Made by a program: the position numbers and the translations under genes
DNA from: Chelydra serpentina
Taxonomy: Eukaryota; Chordata; Testudines; Chelydridae
Length of the DNA: 64,000 bases
Direction: 5' to 3'
NCBI GenBank assembly: GCA_037349315.1
Contig: JBAIAC010000014.1
Location: 29,861,001 to 29,925,000, forward strand
Part shown: one piece after another, positions 1 through 12,700 of the stretch
Position numbering within the stretch: the stretch's first letter is position 1
Layout: each line of letters begins with the position of its first letter
The notes under the pieces: model-generated
Database searches by the model: none
What the model was told of the DNA's origin: nothing
Seen by the model: the letters and a program-made list of their open reading frames with translations, nothing else

Positions 1-376
1 GTTTAGTCTGCAGAAGAGAAGAGTGAGGGGGGATTTGATAGCTGCTTTCAACTACCTAAAAGGGGGTTCCAAAGAGGATGGATCTAGACTGTTCTCAGTG
101 GTAGAAGATGACAGAACAAGGAGTAATGGTCTCAAGTTGCAGAGGGGGAGGTTTAGGTTGGATATTAGGAAAAACTTTTTCACTAGTAGGGTGGTGAAGC
201 ACTGGAATGGGTTACCTAGGGAGGTGGTGGAATCTCCTTCCTTAGAGGTTTTTAAGGTCAGGCTTGACAAAGCCCTGGCTGGGATGATCTAGTTGGGGTT
301 GGTCCTGCTTTGAGCAGGGGGTTGGACTAGATGACCTCCTGAGGTCCCTTCCAACCCTGAGATTCTATGATTCTAT
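1..376 (+). mobile_element. CR1 LINE, 3' end
   Basis: The end of a CR1 reverse-transcriptase frame ([42 protein letters not shown]) stops at 290 and is followed by the CR1 3' tail GGACTAGATGACCTCC and the terminal repeat ATTCTATGATTCTAT. It continues upstream of the window. It sits inside an older antisense CR1 that resumes at 377. Confidence 0.93.
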
Positions 377-1900
377 ACAACAGCGACAAAAACTGGACAC
401 AGTACTGCAGCTGAGGCCTAACCAGTGCTGAGTTGAGTGGTACCATCACTTCCAGTGACTTGCATGCTATGCCTCTTTTAATGCAACCCAGAATTGCATT
501 TGCGTGCGTGTGTGTGTGCGTGTGTGTGTGTAACCGCATGTATTATTGATTCTTGTTGAGGTTGTGATCCACCACAATTCCCAGATCCTTCTCAGCAATT
601 CTGCTGCCAAGCCAGTTATCCCCCATTCTGTATTTGTACATGTTTTATTCCCCTAAATGTAGCCCTTATGTTTGTCTTTATTGAATTTCATTTTGTTGCC
701 TGTAGCCCAGTTCTCCAAGTTATCACGACCCCTTTGAATTTTAGTTCTATCCTCCAAACCCCTCTTAGCTTTGTCTCATCTCCAAATTTGATCAGTGTGC
801 TTTCTATTCCTACATCCAGGTCATTAATAAAGATATTAAATAACACTGGACCCAAAAGAGATCCCTGTGGAACCCCACTTGAGACCTCCTTCCAGTCTGA
901 CATCATTCCATTAATAGTTACTCTGTTTTCAGTTGTTTAACCAATTATGTATCCACTTAATGGTAGAACTACCAAGTCCACATTTCTCCAGCTTACTTAT
1001 GAGACTGTCATGTGGGACTGTGTCAAAAGCCTTGCTAAAATACAGGTATATTATGTCCACTGCATTTCCCCTATCCACCAAACCAGTTACCTCGTCAAAG
1101 AAGGAAATCAAGCTGGTTTGGCATGATTTGTCCTTGGTAAATTTATGCTGGCTGCTAGTGATCACCTCTTCATCCTCCAGGTATTTGCAAATAGAATATT
1201 TTATACATTGGTCTATGTATCAAGGTCAGGCTGACTGGTCTATAGTTTCCCAGCTTCTTCTTTTTCCCTTTATTAAAGATGGGCACTATGTTAGCGCTTC
1301 TCCAGTCTTCTTGGGACCTCTCCTGTCATTCATGAGTTGGCAAATATTATCGTCGGTGGCACCGAACTTTCTTCAGCTAATTTCTTGAGCACCCTTGGGG
1401 GAATAGCATCAGGCCCTGCTGACTTAAATTCATTCAGATTAGTCAGAAGATCTCTGATGTGTTCTTTACTTATCCTGATCCACCTCTCTTCCACTGTATT
1501 GCCTGAAACTTCACTAGTAGGTCAGTCATGTTATTTTTTTGTAAGAAGACTGCAGCAAGGTAGGCATCAAGCAACTCCACTTTCTTATCATTTTCAGTTA
1601 CCAACTCACCTTTTCCATTGAGCAGTGGGCCCACGCCATTCCTGATTTTCTTTTTTGTCTGACATATTTGTAGAACTTCTTCTTGTCTCTAACATTTCTT
1701 GCCAGTTATAACTCATGCCATGCCTTGCCTTGGCTGCTGATCAGAGAATTTAATAGCATTGTCCATTCAGCCCAAACATGCACCTCCTCTCCCCTGTGCT
1801 CTGCCACCTTCTATAGAATTGCTAATTGGTTCTCTACTTTAGCTACCTTTTTAGAGCTCACTTTTTCCCTCCTTTATATTTTATTTAATAATAAAAAAAC
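377..1900 (-). mobile_element. CR1-type LINE, degraded reverse-transcriptase region
   Basis: On the minus strand, frames read FSKAFDTVPHDSLISKLEKCG, then [20 protein letters not shown] and [18 protein letters not shown] (catalytic FADD decayed to FGDE), and [13 protein letters not shown]. Frames are broken by stops and shifts. The left part is interrupted by the plus-strand CR1 tail that ends at 376. Confidence 0.85.
501..531. repeat. TG/CG dinucleotide microsatellite
   Basis: An alternating purine-pyrimidine run (TGCGTGCGTG, then TGTGTGTGCG, then TGTGTGTGTG) lies within the antisense CR1. Confidence 0.85.
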
Positions 1901-1925
1901 CCTCCGTTTTTCATTGACACCCCCC

Positions 1926-2090
1926 TCCCCCCGACCCCAGCTAGAGACCACCCTGGACACAGGGTATGCCCGGTTCATCGGGCTTCCAGAAGTGTCTCAT
2001 TTGCAAAGAATCTGTCCCAGTTAGTGATGATCATTCTCAGTGTATCCGCTGCTTGGGAGAGAACCACATCCCCAAGACTATAAATATGCT
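1926..2090 (+). mobile_element. DIRS-like element: zinc-knuckle fragment of the gag-like ORF
   Basis: The frame GFQKCLICKESVPVSD then DHSQCIRCLGENHIPKT gives two CxxC pairs with an intervening His (C-x2-C ... H-x2-C-x2-CLGE-H). This is the pattern I associate with the first ORF of DIRS-type tyrosine-recombinase retrotransposons. The fragment is short and stops soon after. Confidence 0.5.
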
Positions 2091-2225
2091 GAAAATTGCC
2101 AAACTTCTTTCATGTTTTAGTTATTGAATAGTGTCTACATTAAGATACCAATGATAATCATTATTAAAATAGTAATGAACTATATCATCACATTATCATA
2201 AATTACAATATATTAAAATCATTAC

Positions 2226-3035
2226 GCTCCGATACAAGCTGACTTCACTAATATCCCAGCGGCTGTGCTTCCTTCCACTGATCAGAGGTACACACACACA
2301 GGTCATGACAGACAATATAGTATGTATGTATTACATAAACCATCAAGGATGTGCCAGATCGCTTCACCTTTGTAGGGAAACACTAAAGCTATGGAACTGG
2401 TACACTTTCCATAATGTTACAATATCAGCGGCTTACCTATTGGGAATGCACAACACAACAGTGAACAGTCTCAGCTGCAAATTCCCACACAGCCACAAAT
2501 GGGAGATAGAGTATCACTGAGTCTGAGACATATTCTGATGATGGAGGATGCTGATAATAGACTTCTTCACTACTTACCAGAACAAGAAATGTCCACGGTA
2601 CTGCTCCAGAGCAGACATCAGCCATGACTCAATGGGAGATGCTCTCCTCTCATGGGATAAGGGCCTTCTTTATGTCTTCCCCCATTTCCTCTATTGTTAA
2701 AAGTCCTGTTGAAATAAAAAGAGAGAAAGCAAACATCATACTGATCACTCCCATGTGGCCCAGACAGGCAACCCGCCCCCCTTCCCTCTACTTTGGAGTT
2801 CTCGTCATAAACTCTGTGGTAGAAAAGTAACTGAGGAGGGTTTGCCTGCACAGCACTGGTTAGCCTCGTGGCAGAGCATGAGTGGGGTGGCAGTGCATGT
2901 GCGTGCAAAATGGACACTGCTACCAAAATTCTCAGATCAGCGGCAGAGGGACGCAGACACACGTACAGCGGAGCACCCATAGGGACATATCTTGTGCGGT
3001 AACGGTGGCTCTCTGAGATGTGAGTAATTTCTTCT
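2226..3035 (+). mobile_element. DIRS-like retrotransposon fragment: RNase H region and 3' end
   Basis: The frame at 2305-2520 reads MTDNIVCMYYINHQGCARSL, LCRETLKLWNWYTFHN, AAYLLGMHNTTVNSLSCKFP, which matches the RNase H part of DIRS polymerases (TDNTTAMYYINRQGG, LADSLSR). Further on, KREKANIILITPMWPRQ at about 2715-2766 matches the segment before the recombinase. GGAGCACCCATAGGGAC at about 2970 resembles the terminal region of sauropsid DIRS copies. The copy is truncated and frameshifted. Confidence 0.65.
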
Positions 3036-3532
3036 TTTAGATGCAAGTTGCACTATATGGCCCTGATCCTACATTAGAATAAATTAGTGTGACCCTTGCT
3101 CCTACGCAGAATTCCATGTCAATGCAGTGGGACTCCACGTGGATGAAGGGGTTTGTATTAATGAATCCCAAAGCAAGGCCTGTATCACGTGAATCAACAG
3201 TCAGCTGCTGTTTGATCTGCAGATAAGACAGTTTTGAAGAACTCCTTTGACTGGATAACAATCTACACCCATAAAATTCCATCCAAGATAATCTTCCTTT
3301 TCTTACAAACATCCTTCCTCAACACTCAGATCATTAGCAGATCTGTTCAGCACTTTAATGATGGACATTATTGTAATCATGAATCCATTTGGCTTTTCGT
3401 TGCATTTGGGAAACACCGGAGACATTGCAGCTTACTGTGTGTTTGTAGGCCTGCAATTTTCCATAGCCTGTAAGAGCATAAATATCTTTGTGTGTGACGT
3501 GCTTTTTTTTTTTTTATATATATATTGCTCAG

Positions 3533-3774
3533 GCAACACCAACATTTCTCAGACGATTTGGAGCTCAACTTATTAAGTCAACTGTGTTGTCTGCCAGTAC
3601 TTCACTCCGTGTCTTAGCCCTTGGTGGAGAAGCATTTCCTGCACTGAATGTCTTGAGAAGCTGGAAGGCCAAGGAAAACAAAACACATGTTTTTAATCTC
3701 TATGGCATTACAGAAGTGTCAAGCTGGGCCACGTGCTACAGGATTCCTGAAGAAGTTCTTAGCGCTGATCTTCG
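3533..3774 (+). CDS. AASDH: AASDH exon: middle of adenylation domain (A5 motif)
   Basis: The exon opens in phase 0 after a T-rich tract ending in CAG and leaves two bases for the next exon. It encodes [12 protein letters not shown], then ALGGEAFP, then [12 protein letters not shown] at residues 55-66. The NLYGITE stretch corresponds to the A5 core motif of adenylate-forming enzymes, which contacts ATP. It is the first AASDH exon visible. No upstream AASDH exon could be found in positions 1-3532, which are filled by transposon remnants. Confidence 0.95.
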
Positions 3775-6700
3775 GTGAGAAATTTCACTATTTTGCTTGC
3801 TGCTTTGGCGCACACAAAGTATGCAGTTGTCAGTAATCAAGTATTGCAAACCCTTCGGAGGCAGAATCCCCATTCACTTTGCTGGAAGTTGCATATGTGG
3901 AAGGATAACTGCTGATGAACATAGGTTTAGAAAGAGTAGTGGTGCGTGGCTTTATCAATTTCAAAATGTTTTATTTTCACAGTGGTTTCTTAACAAGATT
4001 ATTGTAAGAAGTTGACCTGAAAATCCAATAATAGATGTAATAAAAATACTTAGTGCACATATAGTGCTTTTTCATTCACTTCAAAGTGCCCTGCTATCTC
4101 AATTTTATAGATGGGAAACTGAGGCACGTAGGCATTAAGGGCTCTATTATTTTATCCATCGTCACATTATGGCATACAACTATCCTACTGTTCAGCAGAT
4201 AGTTCCATTGAAATTATTCCATGAGTAAGGGCAACAGAAATTGATCCTAAGTGATTTTTCTAAAGTAACTCAGGGTATGTCTACACTGCAGTTAAAAATC
4301 TACAGGCCCGTGCCAGCTGACAGGCTTATAGGGCTGTTTAATTGCAGTGTAGCTGTCGATTCTCGGGCTGGAGCCCAGGCTCTAGGACCCTGCGAAGGGG
4401 GAAGGTCCTAGAGGTCGGGGTGCAGCCTGAGCCAGAATGTCTGCACAGCAATTACACAGTCCGAGCCCCAGTCAGCTGGCACAGGCCAGCCTATGGTGTC
4501 TAATCGCAGTGTAGATATATCCTCAGAAGAAGAGCTGGGAATAGAACTAGGTCTCCTGTTTCACAGGCTAGTGCACTATCCACTGGTCACATGGTTTCCT
4601 CAATAATGAGAAGGGTGTTTACGCTAGAAGAAGTTTAACAGAGGCTATGTTAACTTCATATATATAGGAACAGATGAGTCTAACTGGCATTGTTACAGTA
4701 CAGAACCCAGCAGTAAAAATAAGTAAATACTATAGTTAGCTTCCATCCTCGCCTCAGCACATGACGTATGATGCATTGCTAATAACTTTCTTGGTCTCTT
4801 TGGCATAATACTTTTTTAACCATTCTGTCAATGCTTTCTACTAGTTTCATATAATTCCTGGTGTTTGTGGTCAGGTAACTTATTAATTATAGAGGGTTTA
4901 GAAATTCCCAGAAGAGCTGTGAAAATGTTTAGGCACTGCATGATGCTCCTGACCCTCAGAAGTTTTCATTTTGCTTTCTGAAATATGTAGCCATGGTCAC
5001 ACTTTCAAATTAACTGCCCCTGTATTTCCCCTCCATGGGGATACCTTGAGGGTATCCGCTTAAGGTTTCCAGCTCCCAGCTAATACCTGTCTTGGATGCA
5101 GCCCTGAGTCTTTTGTGATTGGGATTTTAAGTCTGCACAGATCCATGCCTTACACTGTGATACCTCCAGCAACCCAGTCTGCCTAAAGACAAGTGCCTGT
5201 GCATTCCTCTCTTTCTGAGGGCAATGAACAGTGTGCTGCCAGCAGTTACAAACTACCACACAGCTTTGTCTAAATAAGCACATTAAGGTAAAAGCATTAC
5301 AGAGAAAACATAATAAAAACAATCAACAGATTTAAACACACACTAAACATACCAGAAGATGTCAGTCTCATGGGGGCCTAGTCTCATGGGCGCAAGTCTT
5401 TCTATGCTTTCTGCAAGGTCCTGTCTATTTGTTGGATCAGTTCAAGCTCATCATTTTATACCAAAAGCCCTTTCTTTGTCTTCTAGTGCCTGGAAAACCC
5501 ATCTTAAACCAGTATAAACAAACCACTGCAGGGGTTGGTAACTAGCTTGTGGTGTTTAGTCTTAGTGACACACTTTAATTACCCCCCAATGTTTTTAGAC
5601 CTGTAGGAGTGGTGGTAATCTTCCCCCCGGAATAGAACACAATCATACATAAACAATTCATAAATGTAATACAATGGCCCCCCCAAAATGGGGTAGCATA
5701 CCCATTGCCTGGCATCCTTAGTTACATGTGTAACCTGTGCTAGATGTATTTTATGAAGTCTGCTGAATACAAACAAGCATCTTCTTTTGCACAAATGATA
5801 TCTCTTATTAATCTGATATTGATATAAGTGGATCCCCAATAACAAATTATGATGATGATGTTTGGTCATAAAGTGCCATAATTTTTTATGCAAAACTCCC
5901 AGTGAAATCAGTAAAGAGCTGTCTTCAAAATCTGCTGTTGCAGTATGGCTTTTTATTAGGCAGTTATTTATATAAAAAATAAATTGTCTCATTTTTGAAA
6001 AGGAAAACAGAACTTCTGTATACAAATTTGCTCATATTTCTGTTGCCTACTTGAGGTTCTAGTCTGAAGAAATTTATAACTGGCAACAGAAATGATCTGG
6101 TGGTTTCTCTTGGAAGTCCAGCTGCCAACATTTCCCCAATAGCTGAACTTCCAAGTGTTAGCCGTGTTAGTCTGTATCCGCAAAAAGAACGAGGAGTACT
6201 TGTGTCACCTTAAAGACTAACAAATTTATTTGGGCATAAGCTTTCACGGGCTAAAACCCACTTCATCAGATGCATGGATTGGAAAATACAGTAGGAAGAT
6301 ATATATATACAGTGAACATGAAAAGATGGGGGTTGCATTACCAACTCTACCGAGACAAATCAATTAAAGTGGGCTATTATCAGCAGGAGGAAAAATCACT
6401 TTTGTAATGGTAATAAGGATGGCCCATTTCAAACAGTTGACAAGAAGGTGTGAGTAACAGTAGGGGGAAAATTAGCACGGGGAAATAGTTTTTAGTTTGT
6501 GTAATGACCCATCCACTCCCAGTCTTTATTCAGGCCTAATTTGATGGTGTCCAGTTTGCAAATTAATTCCAGTTCTGCAGTTTCTCATTGGAGTCTGGTT
6601 TTGAAGTTTTTTTTGTTGAAGAATTGCCACTTTTAGGTCTGTAATTGAGTGTCCAGGGAGGTTGACGTTGTGACGGGTTGGGGCCACAGAGACCTGCTTG

Positions 6701-9700
6701 GTGCTGCCACCTGGTGTGCCAAGGCTACGTCTGCCCCTGCTTCCAGGCCTTTTCCAGCTTGGGACTCCCGAATCCTGTCTGTTTTGAGCCAGATTCCACT
6801 GATCTGCTGCAAACACAGACCCAGGTCCGAACCAAGTCCACTCACCACTGTAAGGCCCCTGGAAGCGCTCTTGCCTTTGACACCCAGCTGCTCAACTCCA
6901 AGGAGGTTCAAACCCTTAATAAATCTGTTTTACCTTGTATAAAGCTTATACAGGGTAAACTCACAAATAGTTCGCCTTCTATTTCAAAGATAGAAAGATA
7001 TGCACAGCTGTTTGCCTTCCCAGGTAATAACTCATACTCCAGGAAACTTAATGAGTAAAAAGTGATTTTAATAAGTACAGCAAGTAGGATTTAAGTGATG
7101 TCAAGTAATGACGGACAGAACAAAGCGAATTACTTAGTAAAATAAAATAAAACATGCACGTCCCCTCTATTCAAAGTTAACACAGATAAAAGCCTCACCA
7201 GATTCGGATATTTTCCTTTTTACAGGCTGTAGAATTAGCCTGGGTCCAGCAGTCGCTCACACCCCCTAGTGTCTTTGTCCTTTGTTCAGTTCCCCTCAGG
7301 AATGTCTTTGGGGGGGGTGGAGAGCCTCTCCCTTTAGCCAGCTGAAGACAAAATGGAAGAGTCTCCCCTGGGCTTTTATAGTCTTTTCCCCCTCCCTGTG
7401 TAACATCCTGTTACCATGGAGTTTGGAGATCACCTGGGCAAGTCACCTGTCCATGCACCCTTCGGCAACCAGCCTAACCAGTTGCATTCCAGCCCCAGCC
7501 CCAATGTGGATTGGGGTCTGCAACGTCTTTTGTCTGTTAAGTGCTCGTACTTAACAGGCACATTCTGCTCCAAAGATGATCCCATGCACTTACAAAGGCT
7601 ATGTACAAAACCAGCAAATATAAAACCAATCTTCATAACTCCAACTACAACAATGATACATGCATACAAACAGGAGGAATAAATTCAGTAGGTCATAACT
7701 TTCACCGAGATATGTTACATGGCACATGTAGCATAAAACATATTCTAGTTACATATATACATTTATAAGCATCTCCCCATAAAGTTTTATGGGGAACACC
7801 GTCACAGACGTGTTCTCCGACTGGTTTTTGAATGTTATCATTCTTAACGTCTGATTTGTGTCCATTTATTCTTTTGCGTAGAGACTGTCCAGTTTGGCCA
7901 ATGTACATGGCAGAGGGGCATTGCTGGCACATGATGGCATATATCACATTGGTAGATGTGCAGGTGAACGATCCCCTGATGATGTGGCTGATGTGATTAG
8001 GTTCTATGATGGTGTCCCTTGAATAGATATGTGGACAGAGCTGGCAACTGGGTTTGTTGCAAGGATAGGTTCCTGGGTTAGTGGTGTGTGGTGTCTGACA
8101 GCCCCCCAACCTGAAGCAAATACCAGCAACCACATACCACACAACAAAAACACTAACCCAGGAACCTATCCTGGTATAGACTTCTCCTGCACCATCCCCA
8201 GCAGCCCCCATTGTTAGCAGCATGGTTGGAGCACACTGTGCTCTGAGTGATGAATGGCTCCTTGGGCAGATAATCAACCAATGTAAATTATTGCTAGGTA
8301 CCTGCAGAAAGGAAAGGGGCCAGCAGAATACCTGCCCTAAGATCAGAGAGCTGCAGCTGACTCTCTAGGCTTCCTCCTCTCTGTGTTTTTCTTGTACTAG
8401 GCACAGCTATGAATCTAGCCTCAGGGTTTTTTGCTGGAGGGGTGGATTTGTCTCTGTTGGGGGAGACGGAGAAGTGTCCTTTATTGCTGCTTTGTAGTCT
8501 ATATAGAAGACTTGGATTTTTTTTATAAGATTATTTTTCTTGTTTTTACTTTAGGACTATAAAGTTTTGTCATCTTTGTTTTTGCTGGTGATCTTTCAGT
8601 TCCAAGCGTGGGAGTCTTGACTCTTTTTAACAAAGAGGTCTTTTCCCCATCTGATTGTAACCCGTGTCCACTTTGAACCCACCCAGCGATTTGCAAATGG
8701 CTGCAACAGAGTGGGATAGGAAAGGACGGGGAGGTTATTGTTGGGGGCAAAGGTGCACTTCACAGAGTGCTTCACTTCACAAAGGTGCTTCTTTTCCAGT
8801 TAATCAGCAAGAGGTAGGGAATTCATTGGTGGCACATGAGTTGCAGACAGGAAATTGGGAGGAGTTTCCACAGCCCAAATAATGGGAGTTGATTGGAGAA
8901 TTGATAAATGGGGAGCATGATGAGGAAGCTGGATGGGGCCCCATACATCTCACTTCCCATGGGGTATATCTATACTGCAGTTCAGTGTATGCTTCCTAGC
9001 CTGGGTACACTGACATGCACTAGCTCTGCTTGAGTTGATGCACTAAAAATAGGAGTGTAGCCTGGGGTTTCATGTTCGCAACTGCAGTGTAGACATACCC
9101 ACAGACCTCTGCAGTGTCTGTGGGCAGCCTGCATTTTGAATTTTTTGTTTTCTCTATATGAAGGAAAAGATTTTTACTTTTAATTTTTTTTTAATGTTTA
9201 GATTTGATTCTCCTGTACCACTGGGATCACCACTGCTTGGAACAACAGTTGAAGTCAGAGATGCCACTGGTTCTGCAGTTGTAGATGGAGAGGGACACGT
9301 TTTCATAGGTTATCTTATATTTACGTCTCTTAATTGATTAATTTCAAAAAATATCTTAATGTTTTAATCTCTGTACATTTTGTTTTCTAAAGTCCTACTG
9401 CCTGTATAACAAAACACTCTGAAATACAGAAGTGAAATCTGGTGTTTTCTCTAGCAATGTACTTTTTAAATTTTATTCCGTATTTAAACAATTTACTGGG
9501 CTGGATACTGATTTTTTGTGATGAAACCCTGTCAAAGTTCTTTAAAGAGCTGTTAGAATTATTGTTTCATACATTTAAATATTAACATCTAAAAGCCACT
9601 GCTTGTTTCTTTTCAGTTTCAAACTACCGTCAGTAGTGTCATATGCTTTTCAGTGGCGAAAGAATCAATCTATTCTTCATAGGCCATCTGTGCCACCACA

Positions 9701-12700
9701 TGTAAACCCTCCTAGCAACAGATGAGTGGCTGATCCTTCTCAATTAGAAACTGCCCAGGGGATAAAAATTCCATAAATCCTAAATAGACTGCATCACAAC
9801 ATTCAGATAAATGGTTCAAGTTCTGTCATTACAACCTAAAACAGGGTGGGACATCTACATTAGCCAATACCACCTTGATGGGGACCACATACCTAGCAAT
9901 ATAGGCTGATTTAGATAAATCAGATTAACAGGCAAGAAATTACCATTATTTTACACACAAAACCAGTTTATTTTAATGACTTGTTTTCTGCTTCCATTTG
10001 GCTCAGTATAAATCTAAGTTATTTAACTGTATCAGTTAAATTAATTGTAGGATACAGTCCCACTGATACTTATGCTTTCGGAAGTTTAGTTCCAATCATT
10101 AGTGCCTTTATGTATGCCAAATGTTAACAGCTCTTTGCCAAGTTATTTTAATACTTGTAACATTCTGAAATATGAGGTAGTCCCTTCATAATTTTGTAGT
10201 TATGAGTTATAATATTACATTCTTTTGCACAGGTGGTAAAGAACGAATCTGCTTCCTTGATGATGAAGTAACTGTCCCTTTGAACACAATGAGAGAAACA
10301 GGGGACTTTGTGAGAGTGAAGGATGCAAAGATGTTTTTCTTAGGACGGAAGGACAATCAGATTAAACGTCATGGCAAACGTCTTAATATTGAATGTGTGC
10401 AGCAGGTAATATGATGTGTAGTGCTCAGAGCTTATGCAGTGTGGAAAATTATGGACAGAAAGCTACAGTAACTTGTTCATCAGCAAAAAAGTGAAAGAAT
10501 TCATGTAATTGAATCAAACTTTGGGTGTAGATTTTTCAAAGTGCTCAGCATCCCAACAGCTCCCATTGTTCTCAAGAATGCTGCCAGATGCTGAGCTCTT
10601 TTGAAAATCTGGCCTTTGTTGTTTATAGTTTATTTTATGCAAACTACATCTCAAAACTCTGTATAGAGAATTTGACAGCTGAAGAATACTAACGTGTGTC
10701 ATTGAAAAGGGTAGTGTAACCCCTCTTTAGCTCAGTTTCTGTAAATGGGTACAATAAGTCCCTACCTCAGCCAAGTTCTCTGAGGATTGATTAATCTTTC
10801 TAAAGCACTGAGACCCTTGGGCAAAAGATACTCTGAGTACCAAATGTTGATTACAAGTAGGTCTGTAATGGGGGGGAGGGATAGCTCAGTGGTTTGAGCA
10901 TTGGCCTGCTAAACCCAGGGTTGTGAGTTCAATCCTTGAGGGGGCCATTTGGGGATCTGGGGCAAAAATTGGGGATTGGTCCTGCTTTGAGCAGGGGGTT
11001 GGACTAGATAACCTACTAAGGTCCCTTCCAACCCTGATATTCTATGACACATGGCTTTTTTTTTTCCTCTAGGGAGGTGGTGGACTCTCCTTCCTTAGAG
11101 GTTTTTAAGGTCAGGCTTGACAAAGCCCTGGCTGGGATGATCTAGTTGGGGTTGGTCCTGCTTTGAGCAGGGGGTTGGACTAGATGACCTCCTGAGGTCC
11201 CTTCCAACCCTGAGATTCTATGATTCTATGAGTCAAATATCAGCAGAGAGAGATGTTGACAAAGGAGAAGAAGGGATATGAAGTTTGGGGAAAAGGAGTA
11301 GGATCAAATCCAAGCTGTCTTGTTAGCAGGCACAACTCAGTTGCAATCAGTGTTATTACATCAGGGCTGTGTTTGGCTAGGAAAGTCAACGAGGCAGAGA
11401 GATGTACAGTATTCTTAATTAATACTAATGCTTGATAGCAATGATCCAGGTTCTCCCTACTGTGACCCAGTGGAAATGACTGTGGAAACAGAGCCTTCTG
11501 TAGAACTGGGATTGTAACTGCACTGAATGCACAAATAGCTCCTTACTGTCCCATAAGGCATCATATTTCCGTCTAAATTAATGTTGTATCTCTGGGGACA
11601 AGAGGATGTTTGTGGTTGAATGAAGGTATACTTAGTTGCTCTTGTTTTTCATAAGGTGATCAGAGGTATGTGTCTACAGAAAACGTTTTAAAATTTGTTT
11701 AGACTTGGTCCAATAAGATGAGGCATAGAAAACTTAAATGATTGGACCAAAGTCTTCCCTTAGTTACAGCTGGTGCAATTTAATTGCATTCAGTTGGATG
11801 ATACAAATGTAAGTGAAGGCAGAATTTGGCCAACTGAGTCCATTTCTTAATCTTTTCAGAAGGAGCCATTTCTGTCAGTCTCACCCAGAAATCACATCCT
11901 CTGGGATGTTCCAAATTGTGCCCTGAGTTCACATCAGTGCATCTGATGTTAGGTATCTGACTCGAACACATACAATGACAGTCATATTCAAGGATGATAG
12001 TTTATCTTTAGTCTAACCCAGGGATAGTCAATAGGCAGACCATGGTGCAAATCCAGACCACAAGCTGCTTTTCAGTAGACTCTGGGGACAGAGGTGATGC
12101 ATGGATGGGGCAAACAGCCCCATGGTGAGGGGAGTGGAAGAGCTCAGCCAGCCACCCTGCTTTCTCCCCGTTCTGTATGGACACACACAGAGTGATGCTG
12201 GTAGGGGAAGTGCTGCCTCCTCGTTTCTGGGCATCCCAATAAATTGAGGGGGAGGGGCTGTAACCCCACAGAACCGTGTGTGTGTGTGTGTGTCACCCTT
12301 CCACTAGCCACAGTTATGTGTCATCTCTGCGTGCAAGCTGAGCTGGGGCTGGAGCCATGCAGAGCTGTGCTTGTGCTCCAAACGGTCCCTGCCCCCAAAG
12401 CCAACCTTGTGCCCCCACCTTCATGCCCCCATCCCGGAGTCTGCCCACCCACTCCCACCTTATGTCCCCAGCCCCTGGGTGGTCCCCAGAGCCCACCCAC
12501 CCTGGTCTCGTTCCCCCTGCCCCATAGCAGTTCTCAGAGCCCCCCCACCCTAGCCTAATGTCCTCCCCAGGCCTATTTCTTGGGGGCCAGTCCCCGGATC
12601 CCTCTCCAGCCCTTCCTCCTCCCCGCTGCCCCAGTTGGCCTCTCCCTCCCCAGACCGCCTCCAGTCACCCACTTCTGCCACATCACAGCCCCCCCATGTT

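Noticed and set aside
1..3532. Upstream AASDH exon carrying the SGTTG ATP-binding motif
   Set aside because: I looked for the glycine-rich A3 motif in all plus-strand frames of this stretch and found only CR1 and DIRS debris; the exon must lie further upstream.
10871..10975. tRNA gene
   Set aside because: A- and B-box motifs are present but there is no proper cloverleaf or anticodon arm; the sequence is the head of a SINE, repeated at 18181.
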